NCBI GenBank assembly: GCA_013214025.1
Contig: JABSRN010000140.1
Coordinates: 110,399-174,398 of the forward strand
DNA: 64,000 nucleotides
DNA from: Polyangiaceae bacterium
Lineage (GTDB): Bacteria; Myxococcota_A; Polyangia; Polyangiales; Polyangiaceae
Direction: 5' to 3'
In this document: positions 28,545-38,072 of the stretch, one piece after another
How positions within the stretch are numbered: position 1 is the first letter of the stretch
How the letters are laid out: each line of letters begins with the position of its first letter
Made by a program: the position numbers and the translations under genes
The notes under the pieces: generated by a model
Seen by the model: the letters and a program-made list of their open reading frames with translations, nothing else
What the model was told of the DNA's origin: nothing
Database searches by the model: none

Positions 28545-29460
28545 GAGACGCGTCCGCAGGATCTTCTATCACTGCGGCGGTTACACCAGCCGGCGGAGTG
28601 TTAGCCAGATCGTCAACAGGACCGGTCTGAACTGAGACGGGCGGACGTGACTTCATCGCCGTGGCACCCTGGGTCGGCGACACGGAAGTTCGTTCGCCCT
28701 TTTCGAGCCTCACAAGCAGGGCGGTAGTGTTGTCCTCACCACCGTGCTCGTTGGCAACCATGATGAGCTTGCGACAGCGCTCATCGAGGTCGTCACCATC
28801 GATGGTAATCTCCAGAATTTCCTCGTCGGTGAGCATGCCGCTCAGCCCATCCGAGCACAGCAAGTAGATATCGCCCTCTTGGCAGTCATCACGCTGAATA
28901 TCGACTTCGACTGTATCTTGCATGCCCAGCGCACGAGTAATGACGTTCTTCGGCAGCTCGTTGCGCTGGTCTTCCGGCATGTCAGGCATGGCGGCGAGGT
29001 AGTCGTTGACCAGCGAATGATCGCGAGTCAGTTGGGTGATCTCGCCCGCACGGATTCGGTACACGCGGCTGTCGCCCACGTGCCCGAGATAGACCCGGTT
29101 TTCCTTGCCGGAAAATACGACGCCGACGACGGTAGTGCCCATGCCGCGCAGATCCCGCGAGCGAACGCCGTGCTCGTACACCTGACGATTGGCCATGCGA
29201 ATGGCGCTCAACAACTTGTTTTCTTCGTCCGACAATGAAGCGTCGAAGTGGAATGGCCAGGTCGCGTCCTCTTTCGAGGTGCTGACGAAAAATTCACCGA
29301 TGGTGTCGGCTGCGAGTTTGCTGGCTACATCGCCAGCGCGATGTCCGCCCATTCCGTCCGCAACAATGAACAGATCATAGTCAGCCATAACGCTGAAGCT
29401 GTCTTCGTTGTGGTCTCGCTGCAGCCCCACGTCGCTAATTCCGGCTGCTATTGCACGCAT
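28528..29460 (-). CDS. PP2C-family Ser/Thr protein phosphatase
   Basis: 310 residues. The N-terminal 240 residues are a complete PP2C catalytic domain: SDVGLQRDHNEDSF, VADGMGGHRAGDVAS, GMGTTVVGV, GHVGDSRVYRIR, LCSDGLSGML and GGEDNTTALLV carry the metal-binding aspartates. It resembles PrpC/Stp1 phosphatases that reverse Hanks-type kinase phosphorylation. The C-terminal 65 residues are Pro/Thr/Val-rich and disordered, with no membrane helix. No kinase adjoins it; the nearest kinase-like gene (44855) is catalytically degenerate. FHA protein GltG is a conceivable reader of the same phosphosites, but this is inference. Confidence 0.93.
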   Translation of the reverse strand: MRAIAAGISDVGLQRDHNEDSFSVMADYDLFIVADGMGGHRAGDVASKLAADTIGEFFVSTSKEDATWPFHFDASLSDEENKLLSAIRMANRQVYEHGVRSRDLRGMGTTVVGVVFSGKENRVYLGHVGDSRVYRIRAGEITQLTRDHSLVNDYLAAMPDMPEDQRNELPKNVITRALGMQDTVEVDIQRDDCQEGDIYLLCSDGLSGMLTDEEILEITIDGDDLDERCRKLIMVANEHGGEDNTTALLVRLEKGERTSVSPTQGATAMKSRPPVSVQTGPVDDLANTPPAGVTAAVIEDPADASPPSER

Positions 29461-29678
29461 CCGCTAACCTTAGCCCTCGAAGCTCCGGTGTGTCTTAGAA
29501 AAACGGTGTCCTAGAAAAACGCCGCCCGACCTTTAGCCCAATACGCGATGGTTTCTACGCGACCGTTCGGAAGACCGCCCGTCGCGGCGACGTGATCTTT
29601 CGATGACGCGACGCGCCATCGGCACACATGTCGCAAGCTCGTCGAATGCGGCAAGCTCGACCATTCACGCCAGGGGGC

Positions 29679-30236
29679 TCAGACCGTCAGGATTTCCTTT
29701 TCCTTGCTCGCGATGGTGGCGTCTACCTCGCGACCGCCACCGCCCACAATGTCCTCGGCCTTCTTCTTGCCTCGATCAACGTCGTCTTCGCTGGCATCGC
29801 CGTCCTTTTTGATGGCGTCGAGCATGTCCATAGCGTCGTGGCGCGATTTGCGAATGGCGACCTTGCAGTCCTCCCCCATCTTACGCGCCATCTTGACGAG
29901 ATCCTTACGCCGCTCCTCGCTCAGCGGCGGGATCGGGATACGAATTAGAATGCCGTCAGACTGCGGGTTGAAACCCATATTGCTTTCGCGAATGGCCTTC
30001 TCGATGAGCTTGCCCTGCTCCTTGTCCCAAGGCTTCACCGTCAACATACGCGCTTCCGGAACGCCGATGTTCGCCATCTGGGAGATGGGCGTCGGTGTTC
30101 CGAAGTAGTCCACGCGGAGCGCATCCAACATGCCGGGGTGGGCACGTCCGGTACGGAGTTTCTGAAGCTCGCGGCCCAATGCAACCTGCGCTTTCTCAAT
30201 GCCGGTCGAAAGTTCGCTCAATGTATCGTCGATCAT
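29679..30236 (-). CDS. frr: Ribosome recycling factor
   Basis: 185 residues, the standard length. Family hallmarks are present: ELQKLRTGRAHPGMLD, VDYFGTPTPISQMANI, MLTVKPWDKEQGKLIEKAIR, GFNPQSDG..IRIPIPPLSEERRKDL and the C-terminal DDVDRGKKKAEDI helix. With EF-G it splits post-termination ribosomes. In many bacteria frr follows pyrH, but here it stands alone, divergent from a small membrane protein gene. Confidence 0.97.
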   Translation of the reverse strand: MIDDTLSELSTGIEKAQVALGRELQKLRTGRAHPGMLDALRVDYFGTPTPISQMANIGVPEARMLTVKPWDKEQGKLIEKAIRESNMGFNPQSDGILIRIPIPPLSEERRKDLVKMARKMGEDCKVAIRKSRHDAMDMLDAIKKDGDASEDDVDRGKKKAEDIVGGGGREVDATIASKEKEILTV

Positions 30237-30451
30237 CGGTGCATCTATCCTGTCGCGCCGTCGAAACCCCTCCGACCGCAGGCTGGCGTTATATCACCCA
30301 AAAATCGGGAAGTCGCGTTCACAGCCGTCGCGATTCCCTCGGCAGAACACTCGGACCACCGGTCGGGGGCAGCGCATTGTGGCCCGATACTCCTGCGCAA
30401 TTGTCCCCTGGGACTTGCGTAAACCGAGGGCGCGTGTAAGTTCGGCTCACT

Positions 30452-30694
30452 ATGCTGGCTCCCGAGTTCCTCCGACCCGTTATCGAAGCGCTGCAGAGCG
30501 TGATCCCCATGCTCCAAGGGGTTTTCCAGAACGGTTTGCTCAACCTCGCGGTCATCGTTAGCTTTCTGATCTTCTGTATCGGAATCATGCCGCTGATTCT
30601 TCTGTTGTCCCCGGGCATCGACTCGATGATTCAGGACACCCCGGTTTACAAGATGATCTGGGGCACCCCGCCCGACCGTACCGGCGACGGTTGA
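30452..30694 (+). CDS. Small single-pass membrane protein
   Basis: 80 residues with one long hydrophobic segment (about 28-54; LLNLAVIVSFLIFCIGIMPL) and a short polar tail (WGTPPDRTGDG). There is no clear Shine-Dalgarno, but the base composition suits a gene and it lies in the divergent gap beside frr. Not recognised. Confidence 0.5.
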   Translation: MLAPEFLRPVIEALQSVIPMLQGVFQNGLLNLAVIVSFLIFCIGIMPLILLLSPGIDSMIQDTPVYKMIWGTPPDRTGDG

Positions 30695-30865
30695 ACCTCT
30701 CGCCGACGGTGATTCCCCCCTCGGCAACTCACAGTCACCACAAACACAACCTCCGCGGCTCGCGCCTCCTTCGAGCGTCGCGACTGCTAGACGCGCGATC
30801 CCAGCGCGTTCCAATTTTGTTCATACATCTAGCCACTGGCGCACACGCAGCTTGGATACGCCCCG

Positions 30866-33109
30866 ATGGCTGACACTCTGCCCCAACTCGTAGCGCTGGA
30901 GCTGTTCGTGTCCGCGTTGAACACGCCGGACCTCCGCACAATCGTTTCGCACGACGAAGCTGACATCAGCACTTTGTCGATCGACTTCGTGTTGCAGATC
31001 TCTGTTTTGAACGGCGGCACCCGTTCTGGCTGCCTGGCGGCGCGCACATCATCGTCGGCAAAGTCCCTTCCTCGATGGTGGACAGATTCCCGTCCCGCTG
31101 CGCGCTTGATAGACGGCGAGTCATTCCTGCGCCTCCTAGGGATGCTGACAGCCGACACGCTCAAGCGATTGATTGAGCTAACCCCATTCGTTGAGACTCC
31201 GGAGGTGCTCGGACAGCTCTACGAATCGTTTCTAACCGTGAGCGCCATCCAGCTTGATGCCGCCTCTGTGCGCGCAAAAAACGGTCGCTGGCTCAGCCCT
31301 CGAGCATTGCTGAGGCTGCCACCAGACGAACGAGCCGACGCAGTACGGCTCGAATGCGGTCTGCCCCCGAGCCAGTCTGCGCGCTTGAGCTCGCTGGGTG
31401 ACGCTGCCGACGAGGACGCTCTGAGCGCGCAGCTTGAGGCGCTCAAATTGCTGACTCAATCTCGCGGCGAGGCGGGAGACTGGGTGGTCACCGCAACTAG
31501 CGCCCGCCGCCGTAGCGGCTCTCACTACACGCCCGAAGCACTGGTGACACTGGCCGTCGAGCAAACGCTGGCCCCACTGCTGGGACCCGAGCCGAGCGCG
31601 GCGAGCCTGCTCGAACTTAGAATCTGTGATCCCGCGATGGGCAGCGGAGCGTTTCTCCTCGGGGCTGCCCGTTGGCTGGTGAAGCAACTACGCACAGCCT
31701 GGATCCGCGAGCAGGGCGAAGCTCAGGATCTGGCCCGTGCCGAACAGTCCATCGTTGCCAGCTGTTTGTTTGGCGCAGACAGAAACACTCATGCGGTCCG
31801 AGTCGCTCGAGCCGCACTCGGCTGGTTGGGGCACGTCTCCGAAGACAGCCTCAACCAGAGACTCCGCGCCGGGGATTCCTTGCTGGGGCCGGGACTGTCC
31901 GACTCAGAAGAGGGCGATAGCGAGCCAAAGCTAATCGACTGGGGTCGAGATTACCCTGACATCAGGGCATTGGATCAAGCGGGCTTTGACGCCATCCTCG
32001 GGAACCCTCCGTGGGTTGCCTACGTCGGGCGCGCCACCCAACCACTGGAGCGAGCCACGGCCCGTCGCTACGAAAAGCTCAGCCCCGGCTTCTCCAAGTA
32101 CAAAACTCTCCACGGACTATTTTGTTACCGCGCCGTCACGCTGCTGCGCGCGGGAGGGCGACTCGGCTTCGTCTTGCCCACGTCCGTCGCGGATCTTGCG
32201 GGCTACGCCCCGACCCGCCGGGCTCACGATACGCTGGCCGTCGTCGATCCGGAGCTTCCCGATATCGGCGACGGCGCTTTCGACGACGTATTTCAACCGT
32301 GCATGATCTTGCTTTCGACCCGACGCCAGCAATCCCTCGGGTGGGATGCTACGCCGACCGTTAGCTGGACCTTATCGCGTAACGATATCGATGAGCCGGC
32401 GCGTGCGCTACTGAGTCGAATTCATGCGCTACCGAAACTACCGCCGGAGTTGTTCGGCGAGCGGGGATTTCAGACAGACTCGTCGCTGAGCACTGCGCTT
32501 CGTCGCTTGCCTCAAGCGGCCCCCCCGCACACTCGTGCCATAGTCGAAGGCACCGACGTCGGTGAATTCCGTTGTGGTCCCGACCGCGTGTTCGCCGATC
32601 CCGACGCGCTCAAGAAGAAACTTCGCAAACCATCCGACTGGGCGGAGGTCGCCCTCTACGTACGTCAGACGGCACGCTATCCCATCGCCTGTACCGCCCG
32701 CGGCGTGCCTTTTCGCAACTCCGTGATCGCCGTGTTTCCCCACGCGGACATTAGTTCGATGGCTCTCTTGGCTTTTCTGAACTCCTCGCTGTGCCGCTGG
32801 TATCACTATCAGCAACATCGCGATGCCCGACAGGGAATGCCGCAGCTTAAGGTTGGGCACTTGAGGAGTCAGCCGAGCATTCCCCCGAGCGCCCACGCCG
32901 CCCTCGCCGAATTCGGACAACGTCTCAGCGATAAGAACCAAGGCATGACCCCCGCCGACCGGGCAGAACTGAACCGACAAATATATGAGGCCTTCGAGCT
33001 CTCAGCGACCGAGCAAGCGCTCATCGATTCGTGGTCCTCGAATAATCCACTACCCAAGGCCCGTAGCAAGCCCCCCTCGGACGATACTTTGAGACGAACC
33101 CCGGGATGA
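30866..33109 (+). CDS. Eco57I-class N6-adenine DNA methyltransferase, apparently orphan
   Basis: 747 residues. Methyltransferase motifs lie in the centre: a SGSHYTPE entry motif (about residue 217), motif I DPAMGSGAFLLGAARWL (SAM binding), a GADRNTHAVRVARAAL acidic motif and motif IV NPPW (about 383). A target-recognition-like C-terminal half follows (GLFCYRAVTLLRAGGRLGFV, FRNSVIAVFPHADISSMALL, LNSSLCRWYH). The N-terminal 200 residues are helical with no PD-(D/E)XK nuclease motif that I can see. No restriction gene adjoins it, so it is either an orphan regulatory methyltransferase or a type IIG/BREX-like enzyme without its partners. Confidence 0.85.
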   Translation: MADTLPQLVALELFVSALNTPDLRTIVSHDEADISTLSIDFVLQISVLNGGTRSGCLAARTSSSAKSLPRWWTDSRPAARLIDGESFLRLLGMLTADTLKRLIELTPFVETPEVLGQLYESFLTVSAIQLDAASVRAKNGRWLSPRALLRLPPDERADAVRLECGLPPSQSARLSSLGDAADEDALSAQLEALKLLTQSRGEAGDWVVTATSARRRSGSHYTPEALVTLAVEQTLAPLLGPEPSAASLLELRICDPAMGSGAFLLGAARWLVKQLRTAWIREQGEAQDLARAEQSIVASCLFGADRNTHAVRVARAALGWLGHVSEDSLNQRLRAGDSLLGPGLSDSEEGDSEPKLIDWGRDYPDIRALDQAGFDAILGNPPWVAYVGRATQPLERATARRYEKLSPGFSKYKTLHGLFCYRAVTLLRAGGRLGFVLPTSVADLAGYAPTRRAHDTLAVVDPELPDIGDGAFDDVFQPCMILLSTRRQQSLGWDATPTVSWTLSRNDIDEPARALLSRIHALPKLPPELFGERGFQTDSSLSTALRRLPQAAPPHTRAIVEGTDVGEFRCGPDRVFADPDALKKKLRKPSDWAEVALYVRQTARYPIACTARGVPFRNSVIAVFPHADISSMALLAFLNSSLCRWYHYQQHRDARQGMPQLKVGHLRSQPSIPPSAHAALAEFGQRLSDKNQGMTPADRAELNRQIYEAFELSATEQALIDSWSSNNPLPKARSKPPSDDTLRRTPG

Positions 33110-33125
33110 GAGCTACCCTAGAAAC

Positions 33126-33650
33126 ATGTATGAATCGAAGCTAGTCGAGGCGGTGCTTCTGGTCGGACACGGCGGCATCGCCAAAGGCACCCCCCGGGAG
33201 TGGGTCGTCGAGATGAAACGACTCGAAGGCGATCGCTCTCGAGCGGGCGACGAGGAGCCCGGCGACAGAGAGCGTGATCTGGACGCCAAGATCCGAAACT
33301 TTCCCCGGGAGACCGATGACAGCGATCCCTACCGAGTGGGACTCGAAAGCATCGCGACAGCACTGCGAAAACAGCTTGGCGATACACGGCTGGCGGTGGC
33401 CTTCAACGAATTCTGTGCGCCCAGCCTGGACGACGCACTCGACTCGCTTGCCCACGACGGAGTCACGCGAATCACAGTTCTGACGACCATGCTCACGCCC
33501 GGCGGCGGACACTCGGAAATCGAAATGCCCGAGATCGTTGCGAAAGCGAACCTCCGGCACCCCGCGGTCGAGATTGTCTACGCTTGGCCCTACGATCTGG
33601 ACGGGATAGCGAAGCTTCTATGCGATCAGTGGCAGCGTTTCTCCAAGTAG
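33126..33650 (+). CDS. CbiX-like sirohydrochlorin cobalto/ferrochelatase family protein
   Basis: 174 residues, single-domain CbiX size. The chelatase histidines are visible in LLVGHGGIAKG near the N-terminus and in TPGGGHSEIEMPEIV. A charged insert (about 40-70) separates the first motif from the rest. The gene is 16 bp after the methyltransferase stop. No other cobalamin or siroheme genes are near, so the metal and tetrapyrrole are undetermined. Confidence 0.8.
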   Translation: MYESKLVEAVLLVGHGGIAKGTPREWVVEMKRLEGDRSRAGDEEPGDRERDLDAKIRNFPRETDDSDPYRVGLESIATALRKQLGDTRLAVAFNEFCAPSLDDALDSLAHDGVTRITVLTTMLTPGGGHSEIEMPEIVAKANLRHPAVEIVYAWPYDLDGIAKLLCDQWQRFSK

Positions 33651-33787
33651 TCGCGGCTTTCCTAGACCGAGCAGCGCTCCGTGCGGAGAACGAATCGGCC
33701 ACCGCTATCAGTTGACACGGGCCGGTAACTCCCCGACACCCGGGCACCGCCGGCCGGCCCCGATCCGAGCGGTACGCGCTTAGCCTT

Positions 33788-36214
33788 ATGTCCCAGCCGT
33801 CCCTCAAATCACTCAACCGCTACCTGCCGCTGGCATGGCTCAGTGCGATTGTGCTCGCTCTCGAAGTCTTTCTGACGCGATTGCTCGCCTACACGATTCC
33901 GCCCCTGCTCGTGTACTTCGTCATCGGGATCGCGATGTTGGGCTTCGGCACGGCAGGCACTCTCGTCTCGTTAAAGCAGGAGTGGCTAACGAAAAAAGCA
34001 GTGGACCGCGCTTTGGCCTGGTCCGCCCTCGCCTTCACGCTGACCACGGTACTCGCCTACGCCTGTTTCGTGCGAATGGCCCCCCAAGCATCTTTCAGCA
34101 TCGGGTTGCGGCTGTTCGCCGCGTCGTTCCTGTTGACGGTGCCTTTCGTGGCCGCGGGTAGCGTCGTGACCCTCGCCCTCGCCAGCGCCGGGGGAGATCT
34201 CGGAAAATGTTACGCCGCCAATCTCCTGGGATCTGGGCTCGGTTGTTTCATCCCCCTGCTCCTTCTAGGGCCACTCGACGGTGATCAACTCCTGGCCTTA
34301 CTGGCGGCCCTCAGCTTTGTTCCCGCGTGTCTTTACGTTCGGCGGGTGAAAGGGCCCGGCCGCTTGAAAGCCGCCACCGCGGGCACCGGCCTGGTGGTCC
34401 TAGTTGCGGGGCTGAGTCCGTCCGGCGTATTTCCGATATTGCCAGAACCGTTCGGGCAGATTGCCATCATTCGACAGTTCACTGAGCCACTCAATATCGA
34501 CACGGTGACGCGATACGATCGTTGGAACCCCACGGGTCGGATCGAAGTGCTGGAATTTCAGCATGCTAACGGTGAACCCGACCCGTTGATGTTCTTCGCC
34601 CAGGACAACAGCACAGGCGCGCTGATGGCGACCTGGGATGGCGGCACGGAAAGTGAGACGACGCCCGAACGCCGTCTCACGACCCCGGTCCCACAAATGT
34701 GCGGACAGACCATCTACGGCCAGGCGTATTACCGGAAGCGCCCTCGGATATTGGTGATCGGCATTGGCGGCGGTTCCGACATTCAATGTGCCCTGTACAA
34801 GGGTGCGACCGAGATCGATGCTGTCGAGATCAACCCGGACTCCATCGAAGCCATCCGCTTTTTCGATGACAAGCTCGGCGGCATCGCCAGCCATGCCGGC
34901 GTCCACTACTACCTGCGAGACGGCCGCAGCTTCGTGCACACCAGTCATAGCAACGCCTACGATCTGATTCAGCTCACTGGAGTCGACACGAAGAACATGC
35001 TGGCGTCAGGCTCGTTGGGACTGAGCGAGAACCATCTCTACACAACCGAAGCCTACGTTGACTACCTCAAGAGCCTCAAGCCCAACGGCGTGTTGTCTCT
35101 CGTGCGGTTCACCGAGATGGCTGCGCTGCGCATGGCCGGCACCGCAGTGGATGCGCTACGGCGGCTCGGCGTGCAGAATCCCGAAAACAACATCGTGATC
35201 GTCAAACACGGCCTGGCTTACGGTATTCTCGCTCGGCGCACTCCCTTCCAGGCGCCCGAACTCCGCCAAATCCATGCCCACTTCGACTACAGCGAACGGC
35301 CCTTCAGCGGCTTTCGCGTTGTCTTTCTAGAACCCTTCGGCTTCGACTTTCACGAGCGGCCCGAGGTTCTCTACCTGCCAGGGAGCACGCCCCGCGCGCC
35401 CTATAAGCACTACTTCGACCAGGTCTCCCAGGGCTCAACAGCTGCATTTGAGGCGGCGTACCCGGCGCGCATCTCCCCTCCCACGGACAACCGCCCCTTC
35501 TTCTTTGATATGGCGCGCTACGATCGGGCGAGCGGTTGGGCCACTCCCCACGTATTCGTGATGAAGTACGCGCTGGGTTCCGTCTTGCTTCTGGCCCTAG
35601 GCATGGTGCTTTGGCCTGCGCTCCGGGGGCGAGTCCGAGACGGCGCCTCATGGAAAGCGCCAGCCTATTTCGCCGGCATCGGCCTGGGCTACCTGTTGAT
35701 CGAAGTGTGGTTGCTGCACACCTACGCGATGTACCTCGGGCACCAAACCTATTCATTGAGCGTCGTGCTGATGACATTACTGGTCACAACCGGTCTGGGA
35801 GCGCAATTCGGGCACCGGGTCGTGCAAGAACGCCGAGAGCGCGCCATGTTCGGCATTTGCGTCACCCTGGCTTGCGTCGCCTTTGGACTCTCCGCACTGC
35901 CGATCATGCTTGAAGCGACGTGGGCCATGCCCTTCCCGGTTCGAGCAGGGATCGCGATGATGTTCATCGCTCCGATGGGGGGCGCGATGGGCTGTGCCTT
36001 CCCCGCAGCGCTGCGCTGGCTCTCCGAGACGCACTCGAGAGCCGTGCCGTGGTGTGTAGGCATCAATTCGTTTACATCCGTGGTGGCGACGGTAATCGCC
36101 ATCCCGCTCTCGCTCTTTAGCGGCTACACGGCCGTGCTCGGCGTTGGTGTCGCCGCCTACGTGCTCGCGCTCGCCTGTACCGGCATGATGAGACCGGCGA
36201 CTAGCGGCACCTAG
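33788..36214 (+). CDS. Membrane protein with embedded spermidine-synthase-like domain
   Basis: 808 residues. The N-terminal 230 residues contain about seven membrane helices (LAWLSAIVLALEVFLTRLLA, PLLVYFVIGIAMLGFGTAGT). A cytoplasmic spermidine-synthase-type Rossmann domain follows (VIGIGGGSDIQCALYKGA, AVEINPDSIEAI, YYLRDGRSFV, about 318-470). The C-terminal half has a further set of helices (IGLGYLLIEVWLLHTYAMYL). Such fused proteins are widespread but uncharacterised. The acidic residue after the nucleotide-binding loop is retained. The substrate may be a polyamine or something different. Confidence 0.85.
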   Translation: MSQPSLKSLNRYLPLAWLSAIVLALEVFLTRLLAYTIPPLLVYFVIGIAMLGFGTAGTLVSLKQEWLTKKAVDRALAWSALAFTLTTVLAYACFVRMAPQASFSIGLRLFAASFLLTVPFVAAGSVVTLALASAGGDLGKCYAANLLGSGLGCFIPLLLLGPLDGDQLLALLAALSFVPACLYVRRVKGPGRLKAATAGTGLVVLVAGLSPSGVFPILPEPFGQIAIIRQFTEPLNIDTVTRYDRWNPTGRIEVLEFQHANGEPDPLMFFAQDNSTGALMATWDGGTESETTPERRLTTPVPQMCGQTIYGQAYYRKRPRILVIGIGGGSDIQCALYKGATEIDAVEINPDSIEAIRFFDDKLGGIASHAGVHYYLRDGRSFVHTSHSNAYDLIQLTGVDTKNMLASGSLGLSENHLYTTEAYVDYLKSLKPNGVLSLVRFTEMAALRMAGTAVDALRRLGVQNPENNIVIVKHGLAYGILARRTPFQAPELRQIHAHFDYSERPFSGFRVVFLEPFGFDFHERPEVLYLPGSTPRAPYKHYFDQVSQGSTAAFEAAYPARISPPTDNRPFFFDMARYDRASGWATPHVFVMKYALGSVLLLALGMVLWPALRGRVRDGASWKAPAYFAGIGLGYLLIEVWLLHTYAMYLGHQTYSLSVVLMTLLVTTGLGAQFGHRVVQERRERAMFGICVTLACVAFGLSALPIMLEATWAMPFPVRAGIAMMFIAPMGGAMGCAFPAALRWLSETHSRAVPWCVGINSFTSVVATVIAIPLSLFSGYTAVLGVGVAAYVLALACTGMMRPATSGT

Positions 36215-36281
36215 AGAATCAGGGTCAGCCGCGCTGGATTAAGAATCAGCCGCGCTGGAAACTGCCCAGCGTATCGCTCGC

Positions 36282-36707
36282 TCAGTCTTCCAAGGGCGGA
36301 CCGGAGAGTACTTCCAGTCGACCGTTGGGATCGTAATAAAGCTCTTGCTGGGCGATGAGCCCGCCCTTGTAGCGATACACGATGACGTAATTGGAGCGCA
36401 GTCGATTCGAGCCCGCATCCCAATCGAAATGCACCCGCACGTAGGCGGATTTTCCGTCCGGCGAGGGCCAGAGCTCCACCGCCTCATAGGACGTGCCTTC
36501 GCAAGCCATGATCGTCAGCTGAATGAACTCCAAGGCCTTCTCGATGCCTAGGATTTTCTGCGGCCACTCGAAGAGACGAACCGTAGGACTGATGTAGACC
36601 ACGTCGGGCTGATACAGGGAGCGGGCCAGCTCGACGTCGGAAGCCGCGAAGGCTTTACCAAACTGCTCTTCCTGCTTACGAAGAAATTCAACGGTGATAT
36701 CGGTCAT
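36282..36707 (-). CDS. NTF2-like/SnoaL-fold protein
   Basis: 141 residues with a SnoaL/NTF2-like pattern: an N-terminal helix (EEQFGKAFAASDVELARSLY), an early PDVVYISP strand, and terminal beta strands (SNRLRSNYVIVYRYKGGLI, QQELYYDPNGRLE). Such domains act as isomerases, hydrolases or binding proteins in ring-compound catabolism. It is 2 bp downstream of the amidohydrolase gene and so is co-transcribed, suggesting a shared pathway. Confidence 0.8.
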   Translation of the reverse strand: MTDITVEFLRKQEEQFGKAFAASDVELARSLYQPDVVYISPTVRLFEWPQKILGIEKALEFIQLTIMACEGTSYEAVELWPSPDGKSAYVRVHFDWDAGSNRLRSNYVIVYRYKGGLIAQQELYYDPNGRLEVLSGPPLED

Positions 36708-36709
36708 GC

Positions 36710-37813
36710 TTAGAGTCCGTATAGGGTGGCGGCGTTGGTGCTGAGGATCTTCTTCTGGTCAGCAGAGTCGAACTCCGTCAGCGATTCTTTGAGCTCAGCG
36801 ATGAACCCTGGGTAGGTGGTGTCGGGATGCGGGAAATCCGTCCCCCAGATGACGCGGTCGGCGCCAATCAGCTTCGCCGTTGATGCGACGGTGCGCTCGC
36901 CGGGATCGAAGGAGATGTAACACTGGCGCTCGAAATAGAAGCTGGGTTTCTCTTTCATCCACGGAACAAATTGGCCAAAAATACCCTCGTAGTGATTGTC
37001 CATTCGGTCGAGCCAAGGCACGATCCAACCCCCGCCCGCCTCCAGAAACGCAAAGCGTAAGGTCGGGAAGCGCTCCATGACGCCGCCGCCAATCAAAGCG
37101 AGTACTGCCAATTGCATCTCAAGGCTGTGAGCGATGATGTGTGTGTAAAAAAGGTTATCGCCGAAGCGGTCGGTGCCGACCGTTGGCATATTGCCCGCCA
37201 CGCCCTCGTGAATCGACACCGCCCAATTGTTGTCGACGCAGGCCTTCCAGACGACATCGTAGGCTCGGGTATTGAGGGAACGGCCCGCATAGGGATTTGG
37301 CCGAATAAACGCCGCACGAAAACATTTCCGGGCTCCGACACGCTTGGCTTCGGCCGCCGCCAGATCCATGTCCTGCATGGGAAGCATGGCAGCCGCGAAT
37401 AGTCGGTCGGGCGCTTCGCTGCAGAAGTCCGTTACCCAGTCGTTGTAGGCGCGAGCAATCGCCGCGGCGAGCTTGGCGTCCTGGACGCCGCCAATGAACA
37501 AACCCAAAGTCGGATACAGAACGACTTGGTCTACCCCCTCGGCGTCCATCACTTTGAGGCGCTCTTTTGGGTCACCCCCGCCTGGGTGATTATCGTCCCA
37601 ATCGCGAACATCGCTCATGCCAGCGCAGCCCAAGGACGAAACTGGATAGGGTGAGACGGGTTTTCCGGCAACGATGAACAGCTCAATGTTTTCGTTCTGT
37701 CGAACGACTAGCGGAGCCTCCTCGCGATAGGCCTCGTCGATGTATTTTTTCCACATGCCGCGGGGTTCGATTAAGTGACCATCGGCATCGATAATGGGAA
37801 GAGATTGGGTCAT
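36710..37813 (-). CDS. Amidohydrolase (ACMSD-like, PF04909 type)
   Basis: 367 residues from ATG 37813 (GAGGA 7 nt upstream). The metal site is visible as IDADGHLIEP at the N-terminus (D-x-H) and in GTDFPHPDTTYPG near the C-terminus, with intermediate histidines (IHEGVAGN, HIIAHSLEMQ). This TIM-barrel family includes decarboxylases and hydrolases of aromatic and steroid pathways. It is divergent from the Rieske oxygenase across 259 bp and upstream of the NTF2-like gene. Confidence 0.88.
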   Translation of the reverse strand: MTQSLPIIDADGHLIEPRGMWKKYIDEAYREEAPLVVRQNENIELFIVAGKPVSPYPVSSLGCAGMSDVRDWDDNHPGGGDPKERLKVMDAEGVDQVVLYPTLGLFIGGVQDAKLAAAIARAYNDWVTDFCSEAPDRLFAAAMLPMQDMDLAAAEAKRVGARKCFRAAFIRPNPYAGRSLNTRAYDVVWKACVDNNWAVSIHEGVAGNMPTVGTDRFGDNLFYTHIIAHSLEMQLAVLALIGGGVMERFPTLRFAFLEAGGGWIVPWLDRMDNHYEGIFGQFVPWMKEKPSFYFERQCYISFDPGERTVASTAKLIGADRVIWGTDFPHPDTTYPGFIAELKESLTEFDSADQKKILSTNAATLYGL

Positions 37814-38072
37814 GCGACGATCCTCAGTGAACAAGACATGGTTTTATTAGACACGCGAGTCATGGCCGCTCGTCGTGCAGCTGGTCGCCAAACTCCGCGC
37901 CACGATCCGTTCGGCACGGCGGGTCAAAGACCGGGGTCACACTACGCGACAACAGCTCAGCCGCACAAGAGAGGGCTGGAGTCGACTGACGATTCGTGAG
38001 ATACATTTTTTGTGGTCCGCGGTTAGCGGTCGTGAGCATTCAGCCGACCAAGCGCGCCACCGGAGAACGATC

